Positions 8,939 to 22,458 are shown, counted from the first letter of the stretch. The stretch is DNA of 33,353 nucleotides from Rehaibacterium terrae (GCF_014202935.1 NZ_JACHHX010000004.1:181751-215103); one strand, 5' to 3'. The notes: generated by a model not told the origin, from the sequence alone. Translations and numbers: made by a program.

Positions 8939-10064
8939 TCAGGCGTCGATGCGTTTCGCGCCGGCCTCCAGGCCGGCCTTCAGACTGGCTTCGACGAACT
9001 CGTCGAGATCGCCGTCGAGCACTTTCTGGGTGTCGCTGCGCTCGATGCCGGTGCGCAGGTCCTTGATGCGGGACTGGTCCAGCACATAGTTGCGGATCTG
9101 GCTGCCCCAGCCGATGTCGGACTTGCTGGCCTCCAGCGCGTCCTTTTCGGCGTTGCGCTTCTGCATCTCCAGCTCGTAGAGCTTGGCTGCCAGCATCTTC
9201 ATGGCACGGTCGCGGTTGGCGTGCTGGCTGCGTTCGGTCTGGCAGGCCACCACGATGCCGCTGGGCACATGGGTGATGCGCACCGCCGACTCGGTCTTGT
9301 TGACGTGCTGACCGCCGGCACCGGACGAGCGGTACACGTCGATCTTGAGGTCGGCCGGGTTGATCTCGATGTCGATGTCGTCATCGACCTCGGGTGAGAC
9401 GAACACCGAAGTGAACGAGGTGTGGCGGCGGTTGTCGGAATCGAACGGCGACTTGCGTACCAGCCGGTGCACGCCGGTCTCGGTCTTGAGCCAGCCGTAG
9501 GCGTACTCGCCCTCGACGCGGAAGGTGGCCGACTTGATGCCGGCGACTTCGCCGCCGCTGACTTCGAGCAGCTCGGTCTTCCAGCCGCGTGACTCGCACC
9601 AGCGCAGGTACATGCGCAGCAGCATCTCGGCCCAGTCCTGGGCCTCGGTGCCACCGGCGCCGGCCTGGATGTCGACGAAGGCGTTGGCGCTGTCCATCTT
9701 GCCGGAGAACATGCGCTGGAATTCCAGCTTCTCGACATCACGGGCATAGCGCTCGACATCGTCGACCACCGCCTGCGCGGTTTCCTCGTCGTTCTCGGCC
9801 TCGGCCAGTTCGAGCAGTTCGTCGGCGCCGGCCAGCCCCTCGGTGAGGCTGCGGATGCCGCCGACGATCTTGTCGAGCATGGATCGCTCGCGACCCAGCG
9901 CCTGGGCCCGTTCGGGCTCGTTCCAGATGCTCGGGTCTTCGAGTTCCCGGTTCACTTCTTCGAGGCGCTCGACCTTGCCATCGAAGTCAAAGATACCCCC
10001 TCAGCGCATCCAGCCGACTGCGCAGGTCGGCGATGCGCTGACGGACGGGATTGAGCTCGATCAT
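8939..10064 (-). CDS. prfB: Peptide chain release factor 2, programmed +1 frameshift
   Basis: RF2 recognises UGA and UAA stop codons and triggers peptide release. The gene begins at the ATG at 10064 ([25 protein letters not shown]), meets an in-frame TGA at 9987-9989 as codon 26, and continues in the +1 frame from GAC ([11 protein letters not shown]...) to the stop at 8939. The slip site AGGGGGTATCTTTGAC is the canonical one: an internal Shine-Dalgarno, the CTT slippery codon, TGA and C. The shifted product is 374 aa. The SPF tripeptide that reads the stop codon ([11 protein letters not shown]) and the GGQ motif ([14 protein letters not shown]) are both present. A caller ignoring the shift would start at the GTG at 9955 and lose the first 36 residues. 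Confidence 0.97.
9984..10004 (-). promoter_or_regulatory. RF2 autoregulatory +1 frameshift site
   Basis: On the minus strand the elements are, in order, CTGAGGGGG (anti-Shine-Dalgarno pairing), TAT, CTT and TGA (9987-9989), then C. When RF2 is scarce, the ribosome pauses at the poorly decoded UGA and slips forward one base. This is the known autoregulation of prfB, and every element is readable here. Confidence 0.95.
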
Positions 10065-10199
10065 GAGTTCTTCGGTCCGTGATGGTGCGGTGCGGAAAGA
10101 CCGCGCAGCATAGCAAACACCGGCGGGCTGCTGCAGCAGCGGCGCCCGCCGCGACCGCAAGCACCATGATGGATCCGGTCCGCTCGCGGCTCGCGCTGC

Positions 10200-11924
10200 C
10201 TACGCGACGGGTTCGAGGTGACGGACGAGCAACTGGATGTCACGCCGGCCACGGAAGTCGTCCAGCTCCAGCTGATAGGCCAGCCGCAGCCGGCCCGGCG
10301 GCGGTGTGCCCGTCCAGCCGCCAAAGTGGATCGCCTGCAGGGGCTCGCGGCGGCCCTCGGCCAGCACGGTCAGCTTCAGGTGGCGCTCGCCCAATACGCG
10401 GAAGTCGAGCAGTTCGAAGTCGTTGTCGAATACCGGCTCGGGGAAACCCTGCCCCCACGGCCCGGCCAGCCGCAGGGCCTCGGCCAATTCGCGGCCGAAC
10501 TCGTCGCCGGCGAGCGGGCCGTCGCTGGCGATCTCGCGCAACAGCAATGCCTCGTCGAGACTGGCACGGACCTGCGCCTCCAATGCGCTGCGGAACGCAT
10601 CCAGCCCGGTTCGCGGCAGGCTCAGCCCCGCCGCCATGGCATGGCCGCCGAACTTGCCGATCAGCCCCGGGTGGCGGGCATCGACCGCGGCCAGTGCATC
10701 GCGGATGTGCAGGCCGGGAATCGAGCGCGCCGAGCCACGCAGCAGGTCGCTGCCCTCGTCGGCCGGCGCGAACGCCACCACCGGCCGGTGCAGCCGGTCC
10801 TTCAGCCGCGAGGCGACCAGCCCGACCACGCCAGGATGCCAGCCGGCGTCGAACAGGCTCAGCACCGGCGGCAGCGCGCCATCCGGCGCCGGCCAGCGGG
10901 CGACCAGAGCATCGGCCTCGTCCACCATCTGCTGTTGCAGGCCCTTGCGCTCGGCGTTGATGCCGTCCAGCACCTCGGCCAGGTGGCGGGCGCGGGCCGG
11001 ATCGTCGCTGAGCAGGCATTCGATGCCCAGCCCCATGTCCTCCAGCCGGCCGGCGGCGTTGATGCGCGGGGCCAGTGCGAAGCCGATGTCGCTGGCGGTG
11101 AGCCGGTCCAGCCGTCGCTGCGACACCTCGGCCAGCGCACGCAGTCCGGGCTGGCACTGCCCCTGCCGCAGTCGCTTGAGGCCGGCCGACACCAGCAGGC
11201 GGTTGTTGTAGTCCAGCGGCACCAGGTCGGCGACCGTGCCGACGGCGACCAGATCGAGCAAGGCGGACAGATCGGGTTCGCCGCCGGCGAACAGGCCGGC
11301 CTCGCGCATGCACCGGCGGGTGGCCAGCAGCAGGTAGAACACCACGCCGACGCCGGCCAGCGCCTTGCTCGGGAAGGCGTCACCCTCCAGGTTCGGGTTC
11401 ACGATCGCATCGGCCGCGGGCAGCCGCGGCCCGGGCAGGTGATGATCGGTCACCAGCACTTGCCAGCCGCGCGCCTTGGCCGCCGCCACGCCGGCCAGGC
11501 AGGCGATGCCGCTGTCCACCGTCAGCAGCAGGTCCGGCGCAGTCGGCGCGATCGCCTCGACCAGCGCCGGAGACAGGCCATAGCCGTGTTCGATCCGGTG
11601 CGGCACGCGGAACGACACCCGGCGCGCGCCGAGCAGCCGCAGACCGCGCACCGCCACCGCCGTGCCGGTGGCGCCGTCGCAGTCGAAGTCGCCGGCCACG
11701 ACGATGTGGCGGTTCTCGCGGATCGCCGCCATCAGCAGCTCGGCCGCGCGGTCGATGCCGCCGAGCAGTTCCGGCGCGAGCAGGCGGGCGAGCCGCAGTT
11801 CGGCCTGCTCGGGCGAGGTCACGCCACGGGCGGCGTAGATGCGTTGCAGCACGGGCGGCACGTGACCCGGCCACGGGCCGTGGGCGGGGACCTCGCGGCG
11901 GCGGATGCGCGGCGCGGGGATCAT
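10200..11924 (-). CDS. recJ: Single-stranded-DNA-specific exonuclease RecJ
   Basis: 5'-3' ssDNA exonuclease used in recombination and mismatch repair. The protein is 574 aa, close to E. coli RecJ (577). The DHH-family metal motifs are visible: VAGDFDCDGATGTA (motif I), VDSGIAC, VTDHHLPGPRLP (the DHH motif), and the DHHA1 signature FGGHAMAAGLSLP near the C-terminal third. Its ATG overlaps the rpfE stop as ATGA (11921-11924), so it is translated after rpfE. A 135-bp gap with no recognisable gene separates its stop from prfB. Confidence 0.97.
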   Translation of the reverse strand: MIPAPRIRRREVPAHGPWPGHVPPVLQRIYAARGVTSPEQAELRLARLLAPELLGGIDRAAELLMAAIRENRHIVVAGDFDCDGATGTAVAVRGLRLLGARRVSFRVPHRIEHGYGLSPALVEAIAPTAPDLLLTVDSGIACLAGVAAAKARGWQVLVTDHHLPGPRLPAADAIVNPNLEGDAFPSKALAGVGVVFYLLLATRRCMREAGLFAGGEPDLSALLDLVAVGTVADLVPLDYNNRLLVSAGLKRLRQGQCQPGLRALAEVSQRRLDRLTASDIGFALAPRINAAGRLEDMGLGIECLLSDDPARARHLAEVLDGINAERKGLQQQMVDEADALVARWPAPDGALPPVLSLFDAGWHPGVVGLVASRLKDRLHRPVVAFAPADEGSDLLRGSARSIPGLHIRDALAAVDARHPGLIGKFGGHAMAAGLSLPRTGLDAFRSALEAQVRASLDEALLLREIASDGPLAGDEFGRELAEALRLAGPWGQGFPEPVFDNDFELLDFRVLGERHLKLTVLAEGRREPLQAIHFGGWTGTPPPGRLRLAYQLELDDFRGRRDIQLLVRHLEPVA

Positions 11925-12874
11925 CCGGCCAATGTCGCCGGCCGGCGCCAGATGCGCCAGCGCTGCCCGCCCGTCAACCGCCAGGCGGCACCGTCGGCGA
12001 AGTCGAGCACGAGTTCGGACACCGCCTTGCCGAGCGCACGCTGCGCCGGCGCCAGCCAGTCGCGCTCGAGCGCGGCGAGATCGCGCTGGCCGCGCAGATC
12101 GACCAGCACCTCACCGGCCACATCGCCGGCCACGTCGGCCAGCGCGGCGAAGGCCGCCGGCAGCGCGGCTGCCCTGACGCCGGCCAGCCGCGCAAAGCCG
12201 GCCAGTTGCGCTTCGCGGGTGAACACGGCGGTGGCCGCGAGTTCCACATGGTCCGGCAGCACGCCACCGCCCCAGAACCACAGGCTGTTGACCGGCAGCT
12301 TGCCGGCAGCGACCCGCCCGGCATTGCGCGGATGGTTGTGGAGGATGACCTGCGCCTCGTTGAGCAATGCGCGCCAGCGTCGGCCGCCGTCGCCCGCCGG
12401 CAGGTGATCGCAGAGGTCGTCGCCGAGCACGTCTTCCGGCTCGGCGAAAGGCGGCAGCCGCGCCTCGCGCGGCAGCATCAGGTACCAGCGGTCGGGCACC
12501 GGCGCCGAGATCGGATAGCCGGCATCACCGAACAGCGGCATGAGTGGACGCAGGAAGTCCTGCGCCTCCTCCAGGCTCAGGTCGAGATCGCCGCAGGCGA
12601 GCATGCGTCCGGTGCCGATGTCGGCGCGCACGTGTGCCGGATCGGCGCGAAGCCAGGCATTGAGCGCCGCATCGCCGGCATCGAGCTGCCGCGTGACCGC
12701 CGCCACTGGCCAGCCGCGCGGCAACACCCCGATGTGGCGCTGCAACTGCGCCCGCCAGCCGCCCTGCCCATCCGGCAGCCGGTCGCCCCGCCCGAGCGCC
12801 TTGCCCAGCCCGGCCGGCAGCGGCTGGCCGTCGAAGCGACTGCGGGGCGGCAGGAGCAGCGTGAGTGCGGACAT
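11921..12874 (-). CDS. rpfE: RpfE-like conserved protein upstream of recJ
   Basis: Conserved protein of 317 aa whose place between greA and recJ matches Xanthomonas rpfE, a gene named for its position in the rpf region. Its biochemical role is unknown to me; database entries often label relatives as phosphoglycerate-mutase-related, which I cannot confirm. The most recognisable block is LPVNSLWFWGGGVLP in the C-terminal half. The ATG at 12874 (MSALTLLLPPRSRF) with AGGAA upstream is preferred; the open frame extends 30 residues further to 12964 with Pro/Ala-rich, non-conserved-looking sequence. It overlaps recJ by 4 bp (ATGA). Confidence 0.85.
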   Translation of the reverse strand: MSALTLLLPPRSRFDGQPLPAGLGKALGRGDRLPDGQGGWRAQLQRHIGVLPRGWPVAAVTRQLDAGDAALNAWLRADPAHVRADIGTGRMLACGDLDLSLEEAQDFLRPLMPLFGDAGYPISAPVPDRWYLMLPREARLPPFAEPEDVLGDDLCDHLPAGDGGRRWRALLNEAQVILHNHPRNAGRVAAGKLPVNSLWFWGGGVLPDHVELAATAVFTREAQLAGFARLAGVRAAALPAAFAALADVAGDVAGEVLVDLRGQRDLAALERDWLAPAQRALGKAVSELVLDFADGAAWRLTGGQRWRIWRRPATLAG

Positions 12875-13004
12875 CGCTTGGGGTTCCTGTGGCGCCTTCG
12901 GAGCGGTCGGGCCAGTCATCCCGGCGGGCACCGGGGCCGGCATCGCCCCGGCCTCCGGAGCCACGACACTGTTTTTCTGGCTGGCACGGAGAGGGCGCCG
13001 CCTC

Positions 13005-13024
13005 GATGCTCTTTGATGCTCTTT
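13005..13024. repeat. Two tandem GATGCTCTTT units
   Basis: An exact 10-bp duplication in the gap between rpfE and greA, just downstream of greA. The gap otherwise holds only G+C-rich weak hairpins and no gene. Confidence 0.7.
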
Positions 13025-13040
13025 GCCCGAGCCCCGGTTT

Positions 13041-13513
13041 TCAACCCTCGTAACGCACGCCCACGATCTCGTACTCGCGGATGCCGCCCGGCGCCTGGAT
13101 GGTCACGCTGTCGCCCTCATGCTTGCCGATCAGCGCGCGCGCCACCGGTGAGGAAATCGAGATCAAGCCTTCCTTGATGTCGGCTTCCAGGTCGCCGACG
13201 ATCTGGTAGGTCACCTCCTCGCCGGTCTCGGTATCGGCGAGATCGACGGTCGCGCCGAAGACGATGCGGCTGCCGGCGTTGAGCTTGCTCAGGTCGATGA
13301 TCTGGGCGTGCGAGAGCGTGCCCTCCAGCTCCAGGATCCGCCCCTCGATGAAGCCCTGCTGCTCGCGCGCGGCGTGGTACTCGGCGTTCTCCTTGAGATC
13401 ACCGTGCGCGCGCGCCTCGGCGATCGCCTCGATCACCCGCGGCCGCTCCACCGACTTGAGCCGTTCCAGTTCTTCGCGCAGGCGTTGTGCGCCGCGCATG
13501 GTCAGCGGATACC

Positions 13514-13517
<4 letters not shown>
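13041..13517 (-). CDS. greA: Transcription elongation factor GreA
   Basis: Rescues backtracked RNA polymerase by stimulating transcript cleavage. At 158 aa it has the family length. The N-terminal coiled coil ends in the acidic tip [16 protein letters not shown], with D40 and E43 matching the catalytic-tip residues of E. coli GreA. The C-terminal FKBP-like domain follows ([25 protein letters not shown]). The start ATG overlaps the carB stop as ATGA (13514-13517), so greA is probably translationally coupled to carB. Confidence 0.97.
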
Positions 13518-16756
<3,239 letters not shown>

Positions 16757-16890
16757 CGTGAAGTGGCTCAGCGGCGGGAGGTCGACTGGAAACGGGATCG
16801 GGCCAGTGGCGCGGCAGGTGATGTCCTGGTCAGGGGCCAGTCACGGGCGGCCGGAGCGCGGCAGCGGAAAAAGACTGGCTCCCCGGCAGC

Positions 16891-18819
16891 TCATGGTGCA
16901 ACGGCCGCTTCGCGCGACGGTCCGATATGACGATCAAGAAAGGCCTGCAGCTCGGTGTAGAGCTCGACACGGTTGTCGAGATCGTAGAAGCCATGCCCTT
17001 CTCTACGCTGGACGATGACCTTTTCGGGTGAGCGGCCGGACTTTTCCATCTGAGAGATCAGGAACTGCATCTGCTCGATCGGCACACGCTGGTCGCGGGC
17101 GCCGTGAACGAGCATGACCGGCACCTTGATGCGCTCGACATTGAAGGCCGGGGACTGGGCCTGCTGTTCGGCGCGGTCAGCGGGCAGCACCCGGCGCAGG
17201 TAGTTGCGTCCGGAAGCCGACTGCGGGATATCTCCGCGCTGGAACATCATTGGCAAGCTGTAGACGCCGACGTAGCCGATCGCGCAACGATAGAGCTCGG
17301 GTTCCCGCACCACGCTCATCAGCGCGGCATAGCCTCCGTAGCTCGCTCCGTAGATGCAGATCCGTCCGGGGTCGGCGATACCCAAACCGGTGATCCAGTT
17401 CACCGCGTCGGTCAGGTCGTCCTGCATCTCACGACCCCAGCGCTTGAAGCCCTTGGCCATGAATGCCTGACCGTAGCCTCCGGAACCACGATAGTTGACC
17501 TGCAGCACGGCGTAGCCACGGCTGGCAAGGAACTGTGCTTCCGGATCGAAACCCCAGACATCGCGAGGCCCATGGGGTCCGCCGTGGACCAGCATCACCA
17601 GCGGCAGATTTTTCGGCTCGACCTGATTGGGCACGGTCAGATAGGCATTGATCTCCAGCCCGTCGCGCGCGGTGAAGCGCACTGGCCGCATCCGCGCCAT
17701 CTGCTCGGGGCGGATCCAGCTGCGATTGGCCAGCAGGAAGGTGGCCTTGCCGGCCTGACGGTCGAACAGGTAGTAGGCTCCCGGATCGACATCGCTGTAG
17801 GTCCGGAACAGCACCAGGTTGCCGTCCGCAGAGAGATTGCGGAACTCCACAGCATGATCCGGGAAGGCCGATATCAGCCTGGTGAGGGTGCGTGCTTCGG
17901 GATGGTTTTCTTCGAGGATGTCGTACACCGGCCGGTGCGGCTGGTAGCGCACCGCCAACAGGTGCCGGCCATCCCCACTGGTCACGAACCCGTCCGGCGA
18001 AGCGACCTCGTCGTGGGAAAGCACGGTCTCCTCACCGCTCTCCGGATCGAACAGCATGATCCGCTCCGGCTCGCCGCGGTCACTGACGGCGAAGTAAACC
18101 CGGCGATTGTCGGCATGGAAGCCGAGCGGCCTGCGCTGCCCGCCGCCTTCGCGGGTTTCATGCACCAGGGTCCAGGCGTCCTCCTCCCGGCGCAGCGTGC
18201 GGATACGGCGGTCTTTCATCATGCCGACCACATAGCGCACGTTGCCCTCGTGATCGAGCACGAAAGACCCTTGGTCCAGCGGCGCACTGGCTACCGTGAT
18301 GGTGCGGCCGGTACGGCTGTCGAGCTTGAACAGGAAAGCATTGTTGATCGAACGCTGCACCCAGACCATGCCCGGCTCGTCCCGCACCCGGTCCAGGATC
18401 TGGTAGTAGTTGCCGTTGGGGATGTCGATGCGCTGCGTGCCGTCGATGTTGGAGGCATACATGTCGCCTGGCATGACCCGGTAATCGAGACTGCCGAGCT
18501 TGATGGAGGCGCGGAACAGGATGCGCTCATCATTGACCCAGAACACGTTCTCGATGTGCCGGTTCGAGCCATAGTCCCATTTGCCGACGATCTGCTTGTC
18601 GGCCACCCGCAGTACGGCCAGCAGGGTGCGATCGCCCTCCGGGACGGTGACGGCAATGTGGCGCCCATCCGGCGAGAGCGTGACGTTGGTGAATTCGGCA
18701 TGACGGAAGAAGTCCGCCGCCGGAACCTGCGGCGTCGATGGCACTGTCGCCGATGCAACTGCCGTGACTGGTGAGATCAGGCCGAGCGCGGCGACGAGTG
18801 CAATCATGGCCCTGAACAT
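16891..18819 (-). CDS. S9-family prolyl-oligopeptidase-type peptidase, secreted
   Basis: Serine peptidase of 642 aa. An N-terminal signal peptide (FRAMIALVAALGLISPVTAVASA) points to export. A beta-propeller-like half with repeated SPDGRHIAV, SGDGRHLLAV and SADGNLVLF motifs precedes an alpha/beta-hydrolase domain. The nucleophile is Ser493 in GASYGGYAAL; Asp576 in VHGARDQRVP and His609 in REGHGFYD complete the triad. An oxyanion-type VMLVHGGPHGP lies before the domain. AGGAGGG upstream of the ATG at 18819 is an excellent ribosome binding site. It starts 23 bp after the carA stop and ends 134 bp before carB, so it may be co-transcribed within the carAB unit. Exact substrate is unknown; dipeptidyl or acylaminoacyl peptidases are the nearest family roles. 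Confidence 0.92.
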   Translation of the reverse strand: MFRAMIALVAALGLISPVTAVASATVPSTPQVPAADFFRHAEFTNVTLSPDGRHIAVTVPEGDRTLLAVLRVADKQIVGKWDYGSNRHIENVFWVNDERILFRASIKLGSLDYRVMPGDMYASNIDGTQRIDIPNGNYYQILDRVRDEPGMVWVQRSINNAFLFKLDSRTGRTITVASAPLDQGSFVLDHEGNVRYVVGMMKDRRIRTLRREEDAWTLVHETREGGGQRRPLGFHADNRRVYFAVSDRGEPERIMLFDPESGEETVLSHDEVASPDGFVTSGDGRHLLAVRYQPHRPVYDILEENHPEARTLTRLISAFPDHAVEFRNLSADGNLVLFRTYSDVDPGAYYLFDRQAGKATFLLANRSWIRPEQMARMRPVRFTARDGLEINAYLTVPNQVEPKNLPLVMLVHGGPHGPRDVWGFDPEAQFLASRGYAVLQVNYRGSGGYGQAFMAKGFKRWGREMQDDLTDAVNWITGLGIADPGRICIYGASYGGYAALMSVVREPELYRCAIGYVGVYSLPMMFQRGDIPQSASGRNYLRRVLPADRAEQQAQSPAFNVERIKVPVMLVHGARDQRVPIEQMQFLISQMEKSGRSPEKVIVQRREGHGFYDLDNRVELYTELQAFLDRHIGPSREAAVAP

Positions 18820-18842
18820 GGGTTTCCCTCCTCTGCAAGTGG

Positions 18843-19963
<1,121 letters not shown>

Positions 19964-19967
<4 letters not shown>

Positions 19968-20044
19968 GTAAGGTCTCGCCTTGGGTGGGGGCCGCGCCTC
20001 GCGGAGGTCTGCACTGGATGTGCGAAGACCCGCGGACGCGGCAT
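19964..20044 (-). CDS. Possible 26-codon leader ORF overlapping carA start
   Basis: ATG at 20044 to TGA at 19964, encoding [20 protein letters not shown] followed by PRRDLT. Its TGA shares bases with the carA GTG (GTGA), an arrangement typical of translational coupling. The ORF spans the leader hairpin, so its translation would disrupt that structure. There is no clear Shine-Dalgarno and G+C is high, so chance is a real possibility. Confidence 0.25.
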
Positions 20045-20097
20045 CCAGGGCCGGCCCGTGCGGGCGGTAGCGGGGTATCAGGCGAGCGGGAATTCTA
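19991..20097 (-). promoter_or_regulatory. Structured carA leader with hairpin and weak promoter
   Basis: At 19991-20042 the minus-strand RNA can form a long hairpin: GCCGCG/CGCGGC, GCG/CGC, GGTCT/AGACC and GCAC/GTGC around an ATCCA loop. A second perfect 7-bp pairing, CTGGATG with CATCCAG, uses the loop and the bases just 5' of the first arm, so the two folds compete or form a pseudoknot. TAGAAT at 20092-20097 is a weak -10 candidate without a good -35. There is no T-run. A role in pyrimidine or arginine control of carA is inference. Confidence 0.4.
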
Positions 20098-20136
20098 TCC
20101 GTGCCGGCTGCTTCGCGCCAGTCTCGCAAGTCGGGT

Positions 20137-20865
20137 TCAGCGCCCGCCGGTGCCGAAGAGCAGGTCGGCGACGGCGTAACGACCCGGCGGCCGGCCGGCC
20201 AGCCGCAAAGAAGTTTCCAGCGCGCCGCGGGCGAAGATGTCGCGGTCGGTGGCGCGGTGGATCAGCTCCAGCCGCTCGCCCTGGCCGGCGAACTGCACCA
20301 TGTGCTCGCCGACGATGTCGCCGGCGCGCAGCGAGGCGTAATGCGGCGCCCGGCCCCGCCCGTCGGCCACCGCCTGTCCCAGGTGCAGCGCCGTGCCCGA
20401 GGGCGCGTCCTGCTTGTGGACGTGGTGGACCTCGACGATGTTGCAGTCCCACGTCGGCAGCGCCGCGGCGGCGCGACGCACCAGCTCGGCCAGCACCGCG
20501 ACGCCGAGACTGAAGTTGGCGGCCGACAGCACCGCGATGCGCGTGGCGGCGGCATCCAGGGCGGCGCGCTGCGGCGCCTCCAGGCCGGTCGTTCCCGATA
20601 CCAGCGGACGGCCACGCCGCAGGCAGAGGTCGAGGATGGCGTCGAACCCCGCCGGCAGGCTGAAGTCGATCGCGACGTCGAAATCCGGCACCTCGGCCAG
20701 TTCGGCGGCGACGAATACCGGGTGCACGCCCAGATCCTCGCGCGGTCGCGAAGTCACGGCGGCGGCGAGAACGAAGCGCGGGTCGCCGGCAAGCAGACGC
20801 AGCAGCGCCCGGCCCATGCGGCCGGACGCGCCATGGATGAGAACACGGAGGGTTCGGTCGGTCAT
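20137..20865 (-). CDS. dapB: 4-hydroxy-tetrahydrodipicolinate reductase
   Basis: NAD(P)H-dependent reductase of the diaminopimelate/lysine pathway. The ATG at 20865 ([20 protein letters not shown]) gives 242 aa. The open frame continues 12 residues upstream, but the nucleotide-binding strand then starts later than usual. Diagnostic motifs are the Rossmann [23 protein letters not shown] and the DapB signature [15 protein letters not shown]. carA follows after a 169-bp structured leader. No strong ribosome binding site is seen for either start. Confidence 0.95.
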   Translation of the reverse strand: MTDRTLRVLIHGASGRMGRALLRLLAGDPRFVLAAAVTSRPREDLGVHPVFVAAELAEVPDFDVAIDFSLPAGFDAILDLCLRRGRPLVSGTTGLEAPQRAALDAAATRIAVLSAANFSLGVAVLAELVRRAAAALPTWDCNIVEVHHVHKQDAPSGTALHLGQAVADGRGRAPHYASLRAGDIVGEHMVQFAGQGERLELIHRATDRDIFARGALETSLRLAGRPPGRYAVADLLFGTGGR

Positions 20866-20943
20866 CCGCGGCACGCTAGCCGGCGCCGCCCCGACACGCA
20901 AGGGTGCGGGGAAAGCGGCGCGCGTGGCGGCGGAGAAAAGCCT

Positions 20944-22365
20944 TCATGACACCGGGGAGTCGACGGCCCAACCGTTCTTGCCGGCGGACTTGGCGCGATA
21001 CATGGCGGCATCGGCCCGACGCATCAGTTCGCCGGGGCGGTCGCGACCGGCGACCGCACGCGCCAGACCGATGCTGAGGCCGATCCTGACCGTCTCGCCA
21101 GCGACCGGCACGGGCGCATCGAAGGCAGCCAGCAGACGCGAGCCGATCTGGTGCGCGGATTGTTCGTCCTCGTCCTCGATGATCAGCACGAACTCGTCGC
21201 CGCCGAGCCGGGCGACCGTATCGCCCTGGCGCAGCACCGACTGCAGGCGTCGCGCGACGACCCTGAGCACCTCGTCGCCCGCCGCGTGCCCCCAGGTGTC
21301 GTTGACCTGTTTGAAGCCGTCGAGGTCGACCATGGCCAGCCACAGACTGCGCGGTTTGCGCTGGATTCGCTGCAAGGCGACTTCCAGGCGATCCTCCATC
21401 AGCACGCGGTTGGGCAGTCCGGTGAGGTAATCGTGGAAGGCCAGCGCCCTGAGCCTCTGCGCCAGCTTGTGGGCCTCCAGCACGCCGGCCAGCATCTGCG
21501 CCAGCAGCCGCAACGCGACCAGGCAGTCCGAGTCCCATGTCACCGCCTGCCGCACCGCGTCGAAGCCGACGAAGCCACGCAGCCGCTGGCCGTGCCACAT
21601 GGGCACCACCAGGACCGACTGGATGCCCTCACGCTCGAACTCGCGGCGCTCGCTGACGGCGTCGGGCGGCAGGTCGGCGACGCGATCGAGGCACATCGCC
21701 TCATCGCGCTGGAGCAGCGAAAACAGCCAGGGAAACACGTCGAGCGGGAGCCCCTGCAGGTTGTGCGACTCGCGGCTGACGCCCTCGGCCACCCATTCGT
21801 GCGTGTTGCTCTGGGTCTGCGCCTCGTAGTCGATGAGGAAGACGTAGGCCCGATCGATGCCGAAGAACCGCCCGAGCGCGCCAAGCGCGTCGTTCACGGC
21901 GGCATCGAGCTGGTCCGGCTCGGCCCGGATCAGCGAAGCCGACGCCGAGGTCACCAATTGCTCGAAGGCGAGCCGGCGTTGCAGGCGCTGCTCGACATGT
22001 TGCTGGCCGCTGCCCTCCCGGGCCAGTGCGATCCAGGTCCCGGGCGGACCTGCGGCTGCGATCGACAGTTCCACCAGCCGGCCGGGCAGGGGTTCCAGCC
22101 CGATCCTGACGGGCAGGCTGTCGGCCATGCGGGCCCGCTCGATCGCCGCGGCCAGCCCGCCCAGCGAGGCCAGTGCCGTGGCGGCCCCGGTCTGGCTGGC
22201 ATCGCCGGGCAGACCCAGCAGATGGCGCGCCAATGCGTTGCAGGCCAGCAGTTCGCCCCCCTCGCCCAGCAGGAACGCCGCCTCGGGCAGGTCGGAGAGC
22301 GTCACGTGTTGTGTGGGGTCGCTCCGGGACGCTCGCCCGGCGCCACCCGGGACGCTCTGATCCAT
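20944..22365 (-). CDS. Diguanylate cyclase with PAS-like, GAF and GGDEF domains
   Basis: Predicted c-di-GMP synthase of 473 aa from the ATG at 22365 (MDQSVPGG); the open frame extends to 22458 without support. Residues about 20-115 look PAS-like (LPEAAFLLGEGGELLACNALARHLLG), 130-300 GAF-like (FGIDRAYVFLIDY, VLVVPMWHGQRLRGFVGFD), and 305-470 a GGDEF domain starting at FHDYLTGLPNR. The active site is intact (RLGGDEFVLI, GGDEF at 388-392), and an RxxD inhibitory I-site (RQGD, 379-382) sits five residues before it, so product feedback is expected. There is no transmembrane segment or signal peptide, so it is cytoplasmic with an unknown ligand. It lies between dapB and dnaJ. Confidence 0.92.
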   Translation of the reverse strand: MDQSVPGGAGRASRSDPTQHVTLSDLPEAAFLLGEGGELLACNALARHLLGLPGDASQTGAATALASLGGLAAAIERARMADSLPVRIGLEPLPGRLVELSIAAAGPPGTWIALAREGSGQQHVEQRLQRRLAFEQLVTSASASLIRAEPDQLDAAVNDALGALGRFFGIDRAYVFLIDYEAQTQSNTHEWVAEGVSRESHNLQGLPLDVFPWLFSLLQRDEAMCLDRVADLPPDAVSERREFEREGIQSVLVVPMWHGQRLRGFVGFDAVRQAVTWDSDCLVALRLLAQMLAGVLEAHKLAQRLRALAFHDYLTGLPNRVLMEDRLEVALQRIQRKPRSLWLAMVDLDGFKQVNDTWGHAAGDEVLRVVARRLQSVLRQGDTVARLGGDEFVLIIEDEDEQSAHQIGSRLLAAFDAPVPVAGETVRIGLSIGLARAVAGRDRPGELMRRADAAMYRAKSAGKNGWAVDSPVS

Positions 22366-22388
22366 GGGCGCCACCCCACCCCTTCGCC

Positions 22389-22458
22389 GCCCGCGTCTGC
22401 GGGCCTGTCCCGGGGATGCGTCCCCGGACCATAGCAGACAGCCGCGGCCGGCCGCCAA
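22389..22458 (-). promoter_or_regulatory. Extended -10 promoter candidate and hairpins before the cyclase
   Basis: TGCTATGGT on the minus strand (TATGGT at 22428-22433) is an extended -10; TTGGCG lies 19 bp upstream at 22453-22458. Downstream, in the presumed 5' leader, are GTCCCGGGGA/TCCCCGGAC (22407-22429) and a perfect GCCCGC/GCGGGC hairpin (22389-22404). The hairpins could instead end dnaJ transcripts. Confidence 0.4.

Noticed and set aside
10218-12407. A 729-codon plus-strand frame opposite recJ and rpfE
   Set aside because: Antisense shadow with Gln/Arg-rich low-complexity translation; it spans two real genes that are coupled by an ATGA overlap.
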